From NCBI GenBank assembly GCA_026391315.1, contig JAPLDT010000103.1:1-64000 (forward strand): a DNA stretch of 64,000 bases, in the 5' to 3' direction. The position numbers and the translations under genes were made by a program. Below, in pieces: positions 1 to 8,756 of this stretch. The DNA is from Bacteroidia bacterium (lineage in GTDB: Bacteria; Bacteroidota; Bacteroidia; Bacteroidales; Prolixibacteraceae). Every line of letters starts with the position of its first letter. Position 1 is the stretch's first letter. Under the pieces are notes generated by a model. The model made no database searches. It worked only from the letters and a program-made list of their open reading frames with translations, and was not told the DNA's origin.

Positions 1-2
1 AC

Positions 3-104
3 GGAATCAGAGCAATTCTTTTTAGCGTTTTTTCGATCAAATTAACCGGAGCTAAGATTGAATCAATCGAGGTCAGAAATTATACTGCCCCACTTTTCAA
101 ATAA
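3..104 (+). CDS. C-terminal end of an unidentified protein (partial)
   Basis: An open frame enters from the window edge and runs 33 codons to a TAA at 102-104, ending in residues NYTAPLFK. The stretch reads like protein (mixed hydrophobic and charged residues, no low complexity), but no family can be named from 33 residues. It converges with the broken receiver-domain gene on the other strand. It could be chance. Confidence 0.35.
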   Translation, partial: GIRAILFSVFSIKLTGAKIESIEVRNYTAPLFK

Positions 105-122
105 TTTTTAAAAAATGAATTT

Positions 123-221
123 TTAGAACCTCCCTATAATATCAGAAAATGCGTTCTTCAGAATGGTATTAAGGCTGATCAGGTTGTTGTTGCTGTCGTC
201 AATAGCCAGAATTTTAATCAT
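123..221 (-). pseudogene. N-terminal remnant of a response-regulator receiver domain
   Basis: An ATG at 221 opens a 32-codon frame beginning MIKILAIDDSNNNLISLN, the usual first strand and acidic pair (DD) of a CheY-like receiver. The frame ends at TAA 123-125 just after the first helix. The phosphoacceptor Asp, the Lys and the rest of the domain are absent. I could not find a continuation in the other minus-strand frames of bases 1-122, so this is more likely a truncation than a single frameshift. Several intact receivers of the same style lie at 46-56 kb. Confidence 0.5.
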
Positions 222-362
222 TACATAAGAATTTTATACCTAAATTCTTTCCAGTTACTTAAGTGTCTTGTAAACAATAATCAGGAAAGAAAGTTCAGTG
301 AAAGTACAAATCTTTTATGTTAAAGCCTTGAAAAACCGTTAAAGCTATTAATTCAAAATAGA

Positions 363-370
363 TATCTTTG
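363..370 (+). promoter_or_regulatory. Bacteroidota -7 box for the ABC-F gene
   Basis: TATCTTTG matches the TAnnTTTG consensus of the Bacteroidota primary sigma factor and lies 24 bases before the chosen ATG. No convincing TTTG -33 element is visible at the expected distance. Confidence 0.5.
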
Positions 371-393
371 CGCCTTCCAAAATTTTGAAGAAT

Positions 394-2049
394 ATGATTT
401 CAGTTGACGGACTTACGGTTGAATTTGGCGGATCGACGCTTTTCTCGGATATCTCTTTCGTTGTCAATGACAAGGACAGGATAGCCCTGATGGGGAAAAA
501 TGGTGCCGGAAAGTCGACCTTACTGAAAATCATGGCAGGAGTCAAAACTGCCAGCAAAGGGAGGATATCTGCACCAAAGGAGGCTGTTATTGCCTATTTG
601 CCACAACATTTGCTCACTGAAGATAACCGGACTGTGTTTGAAGAGACATCCCTGGCCTTTTCGCGTATCCACGAGATGGAGCGTGAGATAGCAGCGCTTA
701 ATGAAGAGCTGGCAATACGTACTGATTATGATTCTGAGAGTTACAGCAATATTATCGAACGAGTTTCTTCCCTTAGCGAGATGTATTATTCGATCGAAGA
801 GATCAATTTCGATGCTGAGATAGAAATCATCTTGCTTGGGCTGGGTTTTTCGAGGGAGGATTTTACGAGGCCTACCAGCGAGTTCAGCGGTGGTTGGCGG
901 ATGAGGATTGAATTGGCCAAAATACTGCTGCAAAAGCCTGACCTTATCCTGCTTGATGAACCTACCAACCACATGGACATCGAATCTGTGCAATGGCTTG
1001 AGGAGTTCCTGATCAACGGCGCCAAGGCGGTGATGGTCATCTCCCACGACCGTGCATTTATCGATAACATTACCACCCGTACCGTCGAGGTAACCATGGG
1101 ACGGATTTATGACTACAAGGTCAACTACTCAAAATACCTTGATTTGCGCAGGGAGCGTCGCGAGCAACAGCAGAAAGCTTATGATGAGCAGCAAAAGATG
1201 ATTGCAGAAACGACCGGGTTTATCGAACGGTTTAAAGGCACCTACTCCAAAACATTGCAGGTACAATCGCGGGTGAAGATGCTCGAGAAGTTGGAAATGG
1301 TTGAGGTTGATGAGGTCGATAGCTCAGCCCTCCGGTTGAAATTTCCTCCCTCTCCACGATCAGGAAATTATCCGGTTATTGTAGAAGAACTGGCCAAAAA
1401 CTACGGAGATCACCTGGTGTTTTCAAATGTTTCGCTAACGCTGGAAAGAGGTGAGAAGATTGCATTTGTTGGTAAAAACGGTGAGGGGAAATCGACTCTG
1501 GTGAAGGCCATCATGAATGAGATTGAATACAAGGGGAAACTAACCCTTGGACACAATACGCTGATTGGCTATTTCGCCCAAAATCAGGCATCTTTGCTGG
1601 ATGAGGAGCTGACAGTATTCCAAACCATTGATGATGTGGCGGTAGGGGATATCCGTACCAAAATAAAAGATATGCTGGGTGCTTTCATGTTCAGCGGTGA
1701 TGATATTTTCAAGAAGGTCAAGGTCTTATCCGGAGGAGAACGAACCAGGCTTGCCATGGTGAAACTTTTACTGGAGCCCGTTAACCTGCTGATTCTGGAT
1801 GAGCCCACCAACCACCTGGATATGCGTACCAAGGAGATTCTGAAAAGCGCATTAAAGGATTTTGACGGGACACTTATCCTGGTCTCTCATGATCGTGACT
1901 TCCTGGATGGATTGGCGAGTAAGGTATACGAATTTGGTAACAAACAGGTTAAGGAGCATTTGGGGGATATCTACAGTTTCCTGCAAAAGAAAAAACTGGA
2001 TAACCTTAGGGAACTTGAAAGGAAAAATAGCAAACAGGTTAAAAATTAG
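394..2049 (+). CDS. ABC-F family ATPase (ribosome-associated, EttA/Uup type)
   Basis: A 551-residue soluble protein with two ABC ATPase domains and no membrane segments, as in ABC-F proteins, which bind the ribosomal E site and influence translation or give antibiotic protection. The first domain has Walker A GKNGAGKST, signature EFSGGW and Walker B LILLDEPTNHMD. The second has GKNGEGKST, LSGGERTRL and LLILDEPTNHLD. Between them is the charged linker helix (about residues 235-310, with RRERREQQQKAYDEQQK). The frame is open from a TTG at 385, but the ATG at 394 starts the usual sequence MISVDGLTVEFGG and sits just after a good -7 box, so I chose it. The C-terminus is a short basic extension. 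Which ABC-F subgroup it belongs to cannot be settled by eye. Confidence 0.93.
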   Translation: MISVDGLTVEFGGSTLFSDISFVVNDKDRIALMGKNGAGKSTLLKIMAGVKTASKGRISAPKEAVIAYLPQHLLTEDNRTVFEETSLAFSRIHEMEREIAALNEELAIRTDYDSESYSNIIERVSSLSEMYYSIEEINFDAEIEIILLGLGFSREDFTRPTSEFSGGWRMRIELAKILLQKPDLILLDEPTNHMDIESVQWLEEFLINGAKAVMVISHDRAFIDNITTRTVEVTMGRIYDYKVNYSKYLDLRRERREQQQKAYDEQQKMIAETTGFIERFKGTYSKTLQVQSRVKMLEKLEMVEVDEVDSSALRLKFPPSPRSGNYPVIVEELAKNYGDHLVFSNVSLTLERGEKIAFVGKNGEGKSTLVKAIMNEIEYKGKLTLGHNTLIGYFAQNQASLLDEELTVFQTIDDVAVGDIRTKIKDMLGAFMFSGDDIFKKVKVLSGGERTRLAMVKLLLEPVNLLILDEPTNHLDMRTKEILKSALKDFDGTLILVSHDRDFLDGLASKVYEFGNKQVKEHLGDIYSFLQKKKLDNLRELERKNSKQVKN

Positions 2050-2125
2050 CTATTTTTGGTAAAGCACAGGGTTATTTTATTTTAGTAAATTTATACAATC
2101 GCTTAAATTCCCTAACAACTTCACC

Positions 2126-4570
2126 ATGAACAGAAAACCATTCTCACTACCCTTGGCCATCCTCCTGGCAGCTCTACTTTGTTCAATTTCTGATCTGCAA
2201 GCCCGCGAATCAAGTAACCTGCAAAAGGGATGGAAATTCTCCAGGGGAAATTTTGAAAATGCCGCTCAACCCAATTTCGACGATTCAAAATGGCTGGATG
2301 TCTCCGTCCCGCACGATTGGGCGATTTCGGGACCAACGATTGTTGAGGGAGATGGAAATACAGGAAAACTTCCCTGGCGGGGAGAAGGTTGGTACCGTCG
2401 GAACCTTGAAGTTCCTGCCGGATCGGAAGGAAAAAACGTATTTCTGATTTTTGATGGGATTATGTCGTGTCCGGAGGTTTATGTGAATGGAAATTTAGCC
2501 GGGAAATGGGATTACGGGTACAACTCCTTTTACCTGGATATAACCAAATATCTCCAATTTAACGGGAAAAACAGGCTGGCCATTCATGTTGATACCCGTA
2601 ACCACGACAGCAGGTGGTATCCCGGCGCAGGGATTTACAGGAAAGTACAGATGGTGGTTGTCGATCCGGTCCATGTTGGTGTCTGGGGAACACAGGTAAC
2701 GACGCCGGTGGTGAAACCGAACTATGCGGATGTAAGGGTCATGACCACTGTCTACAATCAATCCGGCAACAATGAAGATAGGGTAAAAGTTGAGAACAGC
2801 ATTGTCAATCAAAATGGAGTTGAGCTGGCAAAAAAGGAGGTAGTTGCCAAAATAGCGGCAGGATCGTCCAGAGAGATTGAAACGACTGTCGGCCTCACTG
2901 ATCCCAAGCGGTGGGATCTTGCCAATCCTGTTCTATACCAGGTCAAGACTGTTGTTTACACGAACGATAAAATTACAGATACCTATTTTACCCCATTTGG
3001 AATCAGGACACTACGGTTTACTCCCAACAATGGATTGTATCTGAATGACAAAAGGGTGCAATTGAAAGGTGTTAACCTCCACCACGATCAGGGACCATTG
3101 GGGGCAGCACTTTATCCCAGGGCCCTGGAAAGACAGCTTGAAATCATGAAGTCAATGGGTTGCAATGCCATTCGGACCAGTCACAACATGGCTGCCCCCG
3201 AATTGCTTGAGTTTTGTGACAAAATGGGTTTCCTTGTTTTCGATGAAGCCTTCGACAAGTACGATAAAAAGGTTGATATCAACGCTGATACCGACTTCGA
3301 AGATTATGCCCAAAGGAACATAAAGAATTTTGTTGAGCGCGACCGCAACCATCCGAGTGTCTTCATCTGGAGTGTCGGAAACGAAATGGCGGATGTGCAG
3401 TACAACAACAACAATGGTTTCTACCGGATGCAAACCATGATCAACTTTGTCCGCAAATATGATCCTACCAGACCTGTCACCATGGCCTGCGACAATACCA
3501 ACAGCGCTGCCTGGCGCCATTTCGATTTTTACGATGTCCATAGCTGGAATTATGGCCGCAGGTACAGCCTGGCCCGCCAGATGGAGCCGAATAAGGCGGT
3601 AATTGTCAGTGAGTCAGGATCGACAGTCAGTACCAGAGGGTTTTACGAATGGCCGCTGCCAACTCAAAAGGATGAATTTACCACTTCGCTTCAGGTGAAC
3701 TCCTATGACATGAGTGTTCCCAAATGGGCTGATCTGCCCGACGAAGATTTTATGTGGCAACAGGACGAAGAGTACATTGCCGGCGAATTTGTCTGGACAG
3801 GTTTCGATTACCTGGGCGAACCAACACCTTATGGAAACGAATGGGTGAAAGCGCATGGGATGACCGATAAGGAGGCCTCAAGAAGTTCCTATTTTGGCAT
3901 TGTTGACCTTTGCGGTATCCCCAAGGATCGGTATTATTTGTACAAAAGCTACTGGAAACCCGAAGAATTGACGGTTCATATTCTTCCTCACTGGAATTGG
4001 GAAGGCGGCAAAGTGGATAAAATTCCAGTCTTTGTTTACACCAATGGAGATTGTGCCGAGCTTTTCCTAAACGGTAAATCACTTGGATTGAAATATAAAA
4101 AACCGAATTCATCTAAACCGACAGAGCGTTTCCGTCTGGAATGGCCGGAGGTGACCTACCAACCGGGCGAACTTAAAGCGGTAGCTTACAAAGAGGGGAC
4201 GGTTATCGGTGAGCAGTTGCTTAAGACAGCCGGTGCACCCTACCAGATACGGTTATCGCCTGATCGGTCTGTGATCCATGCAGATGGTCTGGATCTTTCT
4301 TATGTTCTTGTTGAGGTTTTTGATAAGGATGGAAACCTGTGTCCTTTGGCAAGCAATATGGTTGATATTTCGTTAAGTGGTCCCGGACATATTGCAGGTG
4401 TCGGAAACGGTAATCCGCAGTCTTTTGATCCTTTTCAGGCTAATCAGGTGAAGCTTTTTTATGGTAAGGCAATGATTATCATTGGATCCGAAAACAAGAA
4501 GGGGGAGATAAAAATTGCTGCATCTTCGGATGGATTGGTAAAAGATACGAAACAGATAAAAACAGAATAG
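2126..4570 (+). CDS. Secreted glycoside hydrolase family 2 (beta-galactosidase-like)
   Basis: An 814-residue protein with a signal peptide (hydrophobic core LPLAILLAALLCS). The order is that of GH2: N-terminal jelly-roll sugar-binding domain (FDGIMSCPEVYVNG, about residues 25-185), immunoglobulin-like domain, then a TIM barrel beginning near KGVNLHHDQG. The expected acid/base is Glu420 in SVGNEMAD and the expected nucleophile is Glu496 in IVSESGS. A DUF4982-like domain (YTNGDCAELFLNGKSLG) and a further beta domain follow. Such enzymes release terminal beta-galactosyl or related residues from polysaccharides in the periplasm. The gene lies 76 bp after the ABC-F gene and may be transcribed separately. 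Substrate specificity cannot be read from the sequence. Confidence 0.92.
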   Translation: MNRKPFSLPLAILLAALLCSISDLQARESSNLQKGWKFSRGNFENAAQPNFDDSKWLDVSVPHDWAISGPTIVEGDGNTGKLPWRGEGWYRRNLEVPAGSEGKNVFLIFDGIMSCPEVYVNGNLAGKWDYGYNSFYLDITKYLQFNGKNRLAIHVDTRNHDSRWYPGAGIYRKVQMVVVDPVHVGVWGTQVTTPVVKPNYADVRVMTTVYNQSGNNEDRVKVENSIVNQNGVELAKKEVVAKIAAGSSREIETTVGLTDPKRWDLANPVLYQVKTVVYTNDKITDTYFTPFGIRTLRFTPNNGLYLNDKRVQLKGVNLHHDQGPLGAALYPRALERQLEIMKSMGCNAIRTSHNMAAPELLEFCDKMGFLVFDEAFDKYDKKVDINADTDFEDYAQRNIKNFVERDRNHPSVFIWSVGNEMADVQYNNNNGFYRMQTMINFVRKYDPTRPVTMACDNTNSAAWRHFDFYDVHSWNYGRRYSLARQMEPNKAVIVSESGSTVSTRGFYEWPLPTQKDEFTTSLQVNSYDMSVPKWADLPDEDFMWQQDEEYIAGEFVWTGFDYLGEPTPYGNEWVKAHGMTDKEASRSSYFGIVDLCGIPKDRYYLYKSYWKPEELTVHILPHWNWEGGKVDKIPVFVYTNGDCAELFLNGKSLGLKYKKPNSSKPTERFRLEWPEVTYQPGELKAVAYKEGTVIGEQLLKTAGAPYQIRLSPDRSVIHADGLDLSYVLVEVFDKDGNLCPLASNMVDISLSGPGHIAGVGNGNPQSFDPFQANQVKLFYGKAMIIIGSENKKGEIKIAASSDGLVKDTKQIKTE

Positions 4571-4657
4571 AGATCCTTTGATATATTCAGCTATGCGGTT
4601 CATCGCTACTTGGATATCATCAAGGAACATCCGATATGTACGATTTTCTTTTTTCAA
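4571..4657 (-). pseudogene. Truncated HEPN (DUF86) gene, partner of the MNT protein
   Basis: A TTG one base past the MNT stop begins about 28 codons reading MKKENRTYRMFLDDIQVAMN then RIAEYIKG. This resembles the first helix of HEPN/DUF86 toxins, which normally follow MNT antitoxins. The similarity stops exactly where the 3' end of the GH2 gene begins; beyond that the frame is only antisense to GH2. The catalytic RxxxxH motif of HEPN RNases is therefore missing. I read it as a toxin gene deleted from its 3' side, leaving the start attached to the antitoxin. Confidence 0.6.
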
Positions 4658-4658
4658 C

Positions 4659-4949
4659 CTATACGTATTTTACCCTACTTAAAATGTTGTCCCTGATTTG
4701 TTCCTTGAGTGCATTTTTTGTCACTAAGTCAATCTTTCGTCCAAAAATATTCTCAAGATAGATCACTAACGAAAAGTATTTCCATCCTATCGGTTTCTCA
4801 AATTCAACGAGTAGATCTATATCACTCTCTTCTGTAAATGAATTATCAGAAAAAGAGCCGAATAATCCAATTTGCTTGACAGAGAAATCTTGGTACAGAA
4901 TTGGTTTTAAGTCGCTCAACGTATTCAATATCTCATTTTTTGTAATCAT
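4659..4949 (-). CDS. MNT-type nucleotidyltransferase (MntA-like antitoxin)
   Basis: A 96-residue minimal nucleotidyltransferase. It carries the GSF(S)-x-DxD signature as GLFGSFSDNSFTEESDIDLL, in which Gly-Ser and the two Asp of DID bind metal and NTP, followed by VEFEKPIGW and a C-terminal helix with the conserved KIDLVT. In MNT-HEPN modules this protein adenylylates the HEPN RNase and silences it. Here the HEPN partner directly downstream is reduced to its first 28 codons, so the antitoxin is an orphan. It lies convergent to the GH2 gene. Confidence 0.88.
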   Translation of the reverse strand: MITKNEILNTLSDLKPILYQDFSVKQIGLFGSFSDNSFTEESDIDLLVEFEKPIGWKYFSLVIYLENIFGRKIDLVTKNALKEQIRDNILSRVKYV

Positions 4950-4953
4950 AACC

Positions 4954-4961
4954 CAAAGATA
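4954..4961 (-). promoter_or_regulatory. -7 box of the MNT gene, nearly leaderless
   Basis: Read on the minus strand this is TATCTTTG, a full TAnnTTTG match, ending only 4 bases before the ATG at 4949. If transcription starts about 6-7 bases after the box, the mRNA would begin at or next to the start codon. Confidence 0.45.
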
Positions 4962-5133
4962 ATGAATTTTGTTATGTAATGCGCTGCTTTATATAGCATA
5001 GGGATGACTGTAGGACCAATTTTATTCACTTCTCCCTTAATCATCGAATAATTAGGGGCATTCATCGAAATAATTTTTCTACCCGATAGAACAGGCTTAT
5101 CTTCGGGTTAGAAATTTAATTCGAATCTCATGA

Positions 5134-5184
5134 AATACCCACGAGAAAATTTTCAAACCAACCGAAAATGAATATGTGGGTATT
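5134..5184. promoter_or_regulatory. Inverted repeat before the lipoprotein-LytS-LytTR operon
   Basis: AATACCCAC at 5134-5142 and GTGGGTATT at 5176-5184 form a perfect 9-bp inverted repeat with a 33-base spacer, 34 bases upstream of the first gene of the operon. It may be an operator or a 5' leader stem. No clear TAnnTTTG box accompanies it. The rest of 4962-5217 shows nothing recognisable. Confidence 0.35.
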
Positions 5185-5217
5185 CCATCAGACCATTGAA
5201 AAACAAAATTTATACTG

Positions 5218-5937
5218 ATGAAGCGTCCAAAAACAATTATCCTGATCGGTATCATCCTGTTATTGACAGGTTGTACCGATTTTTTTATGATCTGTTCCCT
5301 GAACCCTTTTTATGTTGAGAAGAACATTACCCTGAAGCCTGAAATGGAGGGCAGGTGGAGCGCCATTCCATTGAAAATGAAGAAAGTTCCTAACAAAGAA
5401 GAGTCTCCGGATGTATGGAACAAGATGGATACTACATCTGTTTGGAAAATTGAGCGGGTCATTAACAAAGAGACACGTAAAACAAAACTGGGGAAAGATT
5501 CTGTAGTGTTCATTCCCACAGATCATTACAGTGTGAAGTTACTGGGCAACCGGTCAGATTCCCTTTTTTACAAATTTAAGATGGTCCTTTTTGAAGTAAA
5601 CAAAGGGCTTTACGCCGATTTCATGCCGGTCGAAAACAGTGGTTTGGAAAAGAGCCGGTTTGCGATTGAGAGTTACTTCAAGGTCCATACGCTTGCAAAG
5701 ATTGATCTGTCAGGTGAACAATGCAAAATATCCTGGTTGGGAGCTAGTTACATGAAGGATATGATCGAAAAAAAACGGGTCAGGGTGAGTTACCGGTGGG
5801 TAAGCGGGGCTGGAAGACTGTTGCTTACAGGGAGTTCAGAGCAACTGACCGGCATGATTGAGCATTATTCAGGTGAATCCAGGTTCATTGATTGGGAAAA
5901 ACAGCAGGCCATGTTGAAGTTAAACCGTATTAAATAA
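5218..5937 (+). CDS. Predicted lipoprotein of unknown function
   Basis: A 239-residue protein with a lipoprotein signal peptide: basic start MKRPKT, hydrophobic core IILIGIILLL and lipobox LTGC, so Cys19 would be lipidated. The mature part is hydrophilic, probably beta-rich (WSAIPLKMKKV, FYKFKMVLFEV), and rich in Lys. I do not recognise a family. It is separated by 7 bases from a LytS-type kinase and so is likely co-transcribed with this two-component system. It could be a sensor accessory or a reporter of envelope state, but that is inference from position only. Confidence 0.8.
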   Translation: MKRPKTIILIGIILLLTGCTDFFMICSLNPFYVEKNITLKPEMEGRWSAIPLKMKKVPNKEESPDVWNKMDTTSVWKIERVINKETRKTKLGKDSVVFIPTDHYSVKLLGNRSDSLFYKFKMVLFEVNKGLYADFMPVENSGLEKSRFAIESYFKVHTLAKIDLSGEQCKISWLGASYMKDMIEKKRVRVSYRWVSGAGRLLLTGSSEQLTGMIEHYSGESRFIDWEKQQAMLKLNRIK

Positions 5938-5944
5938 GCACACC

Positions 5945-7186
5945 ATGAAAATCTCAAAATATAAAAACCAGATCGTTATCCTCATGCATCTGCTTTTCTG
6001 GATGCTTTCGATCAATTGTTGGAACATCGTTTTTAATCCGGGAGTAGAGACCTCGGGTGCCATCAAAGGTCTTCAGGACTATTGGTTTGATCTGTTTTTG
6101 CTTAACGCGTTGTTCTTCTTCTACTGTTGTATCCCTTTCGTCTGGTATGCCAAACGCGCGGCAAAATGGCTGAAAATCAGTCTTTCAGTACTTTTTTTGA
6201 TTCCTCTTCTTTATCTTTTGTTTGAATATCTCCAGCCATCAAAAAACAGGGATGATATCTCCCTTTTCACTGATTTTTTCCTTTCCGGATTCATGTATGT
6301 GGTAGTTTTTCACCTTACAATTGCCTTAGCGGTCTATTTTAATCTCTATGTACTTGTTCGTAAATATCTGAAAAACAGTAAATTTTGGTTTTATATACTG
6401 ACAGTTTTGGTCCTGGTGACAGTTGCCTCCGTTCTTAATTTTATACTTTTCGACTATGTATTTGATAAATTGTTTCCGGAACTCTATTTTATATCCTATT
6501 ATGAAGTATGGGAACTCCTCATCATCGTTGGCGTCTATCTGATCCTGACAACGGGTGCCTATCTGGTCTGGCAATATGCAATAGTGTTGATTGCGAACCG
6601 TAACAAGGCGCAGAATGAATTGTCTGCGCTAAAAGCACAAATTAATCCTCATTTTCTTTTCAACAATCTCAATACCATCTATTCAATGGCTGTTCAAAAG
6701 GATGAGAAGACGAAAGATGTTATTTTGCAATTGTCTGATTTTCTTCGATATGTATTGTATGATACTTCAAGTAATTTCATCCCGCTGGAGAAAGAGGTGG
6801 AGATTATACGAACCTATGTGGAATTACAGAAATCCCGGCTCAATCCGGAAATTAATACCGTTATTCTGACAACAGAAGGAAATTTCGCAAGTCAGCAGAT
6901 CGCTCCCTTGTTGTTACTTCCTTTGGCCGAAAACTGCTTCAAACATGGCACTGGCAAAGACAAGGGAGTCATTCAGATCCATATCGGTTTGAAAGGAAAG
7001 CAACTTCATTTCACCACAGAAAATCCTGTTGCCCCGCGAGAAAAGAGCGTTGAGGCGGAACTGGGAGGTATCGGTATCAACAATGTCGAAAAACGATTAA
7101 ATTTGATCTATCCAAACCGGCATTCACTTCAATTTGGTGAAATGGAGGGAGTATTCAGAGCCGAGATGAAAATTGAGCTTTTGTGA
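5945..7186 (+). CDS. LytS/YehU-type sensor histidine kinase
   Basis: A 413-residue membrane kinase with six predicted transmembrane helices in the first 215 residues, then the His_kinase (PF06580) core. The phosphoacceptor is His236 in the motif QINPHFLFNNLN. An HATPase region follows, with the N-box LLLPLAENCFKHG and the G-box GGIGINNVEKRL. It should phosphorylate the LytTR regulator encoded immediately downstream. The signal is unknown; the membrane part has no recognisable extracellular domain. The gene follows the lipoprotein by 7 bases, which suggests one operon. Confidence 0.92.
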   Translation: MKISKYKNQIVILMHLLFWMLSINCWNIVFNPGVETSGAIKGLQDYWFDLFLLNALFFFYCCIPFVWYAKRAAKWLKISLSVLFLIPLLYLLFEYLQPSKNRDDISLFTDFFLSGFMYVVVFHLTIALAVYFNLYVLVRKYLKNSKFWFYILTVLVLVTVASVLNFILFDYVFDKLFPELYFISYYEVWELLIIVGVYLILTTGAYLVWQYAIVLIANRNKAQNELSALKAQINPHFLFNNLNTIYSMAVQKDEKTKDVILQLSDFLRYVLYDTSSNFIPLEKEVEIIRTYVELQKSRLNPEINTVILTTEGNFASQQIAPLLLLPLAENCFKHGTGKDKGVIQIHIGLKGKQLHFTTENPVAPREKSVEAELGGIGINNVEKRLNLIYPNRHSLQFGEMEGVFRAEMKIELL

Positions 7187-7200
7187 AAAGAGAAAGAACC

Positions 7201-7890
7201 ATGAATTGCATTATCATCGAAGACGAACCTGCTGCCCAGTCGATTCTGGAGCATAACATCTCCCTGTGTCCTGGGTTGCTTTGTCGTGGAATTTTTCCGG
7301 ATGCTTTTACCGCACAAGCCTTTCTGGACAAAAATTCTGTGGATTTGATGTTTCTTGACATCAACCTGCCGGAGATGTCGGGGGTGAGTTTTCTGAAATC
7401 ACTTGTTCATCCTCCGCTTGTCATCTTCACGACAGCCTACCCAAAATACGCCATCGAAGGGTTCGATCTGGAGATAGTCGATTTTCTTTTGAAACCGTTC
7501 TCTTTTGAACGATTCAACAAGGCTGTCAACAAAGCAAAGGAGCGGTTTTTTGCCAAAGCGCAAACAGTTGTTCCAAACCGGATAAGCGTTAAGTCAGATA
7601 AAGGCATTTACCAGATTGGGGTGGATGATATTCTGTTTATTGAAGCCTGCGGGGATTATGTAATTCTCCACCTTCCTGATAAGAAACTGGTGGTACATGG
7701 AACGCTTAAAAGTTGGGAGAAAAAATTGATTGGACAACCGTTTCAAAAAGTACATCGTACAAATCTTGTTAATCTTCACAAAATAGACCATCTCGAGGGC
7801 AATCTGCTCTATATTGGTACGCATAAACTCTCCGTTTCAGAGCCGTACAAACAGGTTTTACTCGATCAATTGTTCAATCAACAGCCTTGA
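7201..7890 (+). CDS. LytTR-family response regulator
   Basis: A 229-residue regulator. The receiver begins MNCIIIEDEP with the acidic pair Glu7/Asp8, has phosphoacceptor Asp53 in MFLDINLPEMSG, and has Lys in LLKPFSFERF. The LytTR DNA-binding domain covers about residues 128-229 (IEACGDYVILHL, FQKVHRTNLVNL). The frame is also open from a GTG at 7183 overlapping the kinase stop, but the ATG at 7201, preceded by a purine-rich AGAGAAAGAA, gives the family's usual start. It is paired with the upstream kinase. Confidence 0.93.
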   Translation: MNCIIIEDEPAAQSILEHNISLCPGLLCRGIFPDAFTAQAFLDKNSVDLMFLDINLPEMSGVSFLKSLVHPPLVIFTTAYPKYAIEGFDLEIVDFLLKPFSFERFNKAVNKAKERFFAKAQTVVPNRISVKSDKGIYQIGVDDILFIEACGDYVILHLPDKKLVVHGTLKSWEKKLIGQPFQKVHRTNLVNLHKIDHLEGNLLYIGTHKLSVSEPYKQVLLDQLFNQQP

Positions 7891-8030
7891 AAAAAGGTCG
7901 ATTCCTAAGGAACTGTTGAAAATTTAGAATTGCATTTCAGTTAGAATCGTTTACAAAGAAAAAAACATTTAGTCAGGAACATACGAATGTTACTAAGATT
8001 CTAAAGTTTTGTTTCTGAAATCATTGCCGG

Positions 8031-8687
8031 TTAAAGCTGTAATTCATAGGATATACCGAGGATAAACCGGTTCAGGATGGTCCCATCGGTCAACATTCCA
8101 TAGCATTTCACTTTTTGATATTGGGTCAGGTGGTAATTGGCTCCAAGAATGAAACGAAATTCGGTAAAATGGGTCGCAATCGAATTTCCAAAGAGATACC
8201 ATGATTCAATGTCTGCAAGCGGTTCCACTTTATGGGAAGGGTTTCTGTAACAAACTTCCAACCGGTTTCGCCAGTGAAATGTATTTGATGCATTGGTTTG
8301 GGTTTGGGGATACCATGTGAGCTGCATCCTCTGCCTAAAACTAATAATGAATTTTGAAAGATGCCAGAAGGGTTCAGCCTGGATATAAAACCGGTCCCGC
8401 AATTCATTGTAACCGGGATGTATAAAATTCATCAGCGCATATCCCGCACCTGCATTCAGCCAGTGAGCAACAGAGCGTTCGCCTTTGACCCCAATACTCA
8501 TCCTATCAATGGAACGACTGTTATCATTGGTGTAGAATTCTCCAAAAAGTCCCAGGGAAGTTGCCCGAATCTTTTTCAGAACGGAAAGGTCGTTCCATAC
8601 CCCAAAATCAGTTTCCTTTGGCTCATGGGCGTTTGCTGCCAGAACAATTCCAATCAGTACAAGGGTTGCGAATAAATGTTTTCTCAT
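8031..8687 (-). CDS. DUF2490 family outer-membrane-type protein
   Basis: A 218-residue protein with a signal peptide (MRKHLFATLVLIGIVLAANA) and a series of alternating amphipathic strands (FGVWNDLSVL, FRQRMQLTWY, FRFILGANYHL, ending FILGISYELQL), fitting the DUF2490 family of small predicted beta-barrels. The last residue is hydrophobic, as in outer-membrane barrels. An ATG seven codons upstream at 8708 lies inside the -7 promoter box, so the start at 8687 is preferred. It has its own promoter. Function is unknown. Confidence 0.82.
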   Translation of the reverse strand: MRKHLFATLVLIGIVLAANAHEPKETDFGVWNDLSVLKKIRATSLGLFGEFYTNDNSRSIDRMSIGVKGERSVAHWLNAGAGYALMNFIHPGYNELRDRFYIQAEPFWHLSKFIISFRQRMQLTWYPQTQTNASNTFHWRNRLEVCYRNPSHKVEPLADIESWYLFGNSIATHFTEFRFILGANYHLTQYQKVKCYGMLTDGTILNRFILGISYELQL

Positions 8688-8701
8688 ATTTTTCAAGCGC
8701 A

Positions 8702-8709
8702 CAAACATA
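8702..8709 (-). promoter_or_regulatory. -7 box of the DUF2490 gene
   Basis: TATGTTTG on the minus strand, a TAnnTTTG match, 14 bases before the ATG at 8687. It decides against the upstream ATG at 8708, which falls within the box. Confidence 0.5.
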
Positions 8710-8756
8710 CAATTTTTCCCTTAATTCTTTGCTTTTCGGAGTGGACTCACCCTTTC

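Noticed and set aside
520-1047. 175-codon minus-strand frame within the ABC-F gene
   Set aside because: It is antisense to conserved Walker and linker sequence of the ABC-F gene and has no family features.
4373-4657. 94-codon minus-strand frame as a complete gene after the MNT gene
   Set aside because: Only the first ~28 codons look like HEPN; the rest is antisense to the end of the GH2 gene. It is recorded as a truncated gene.
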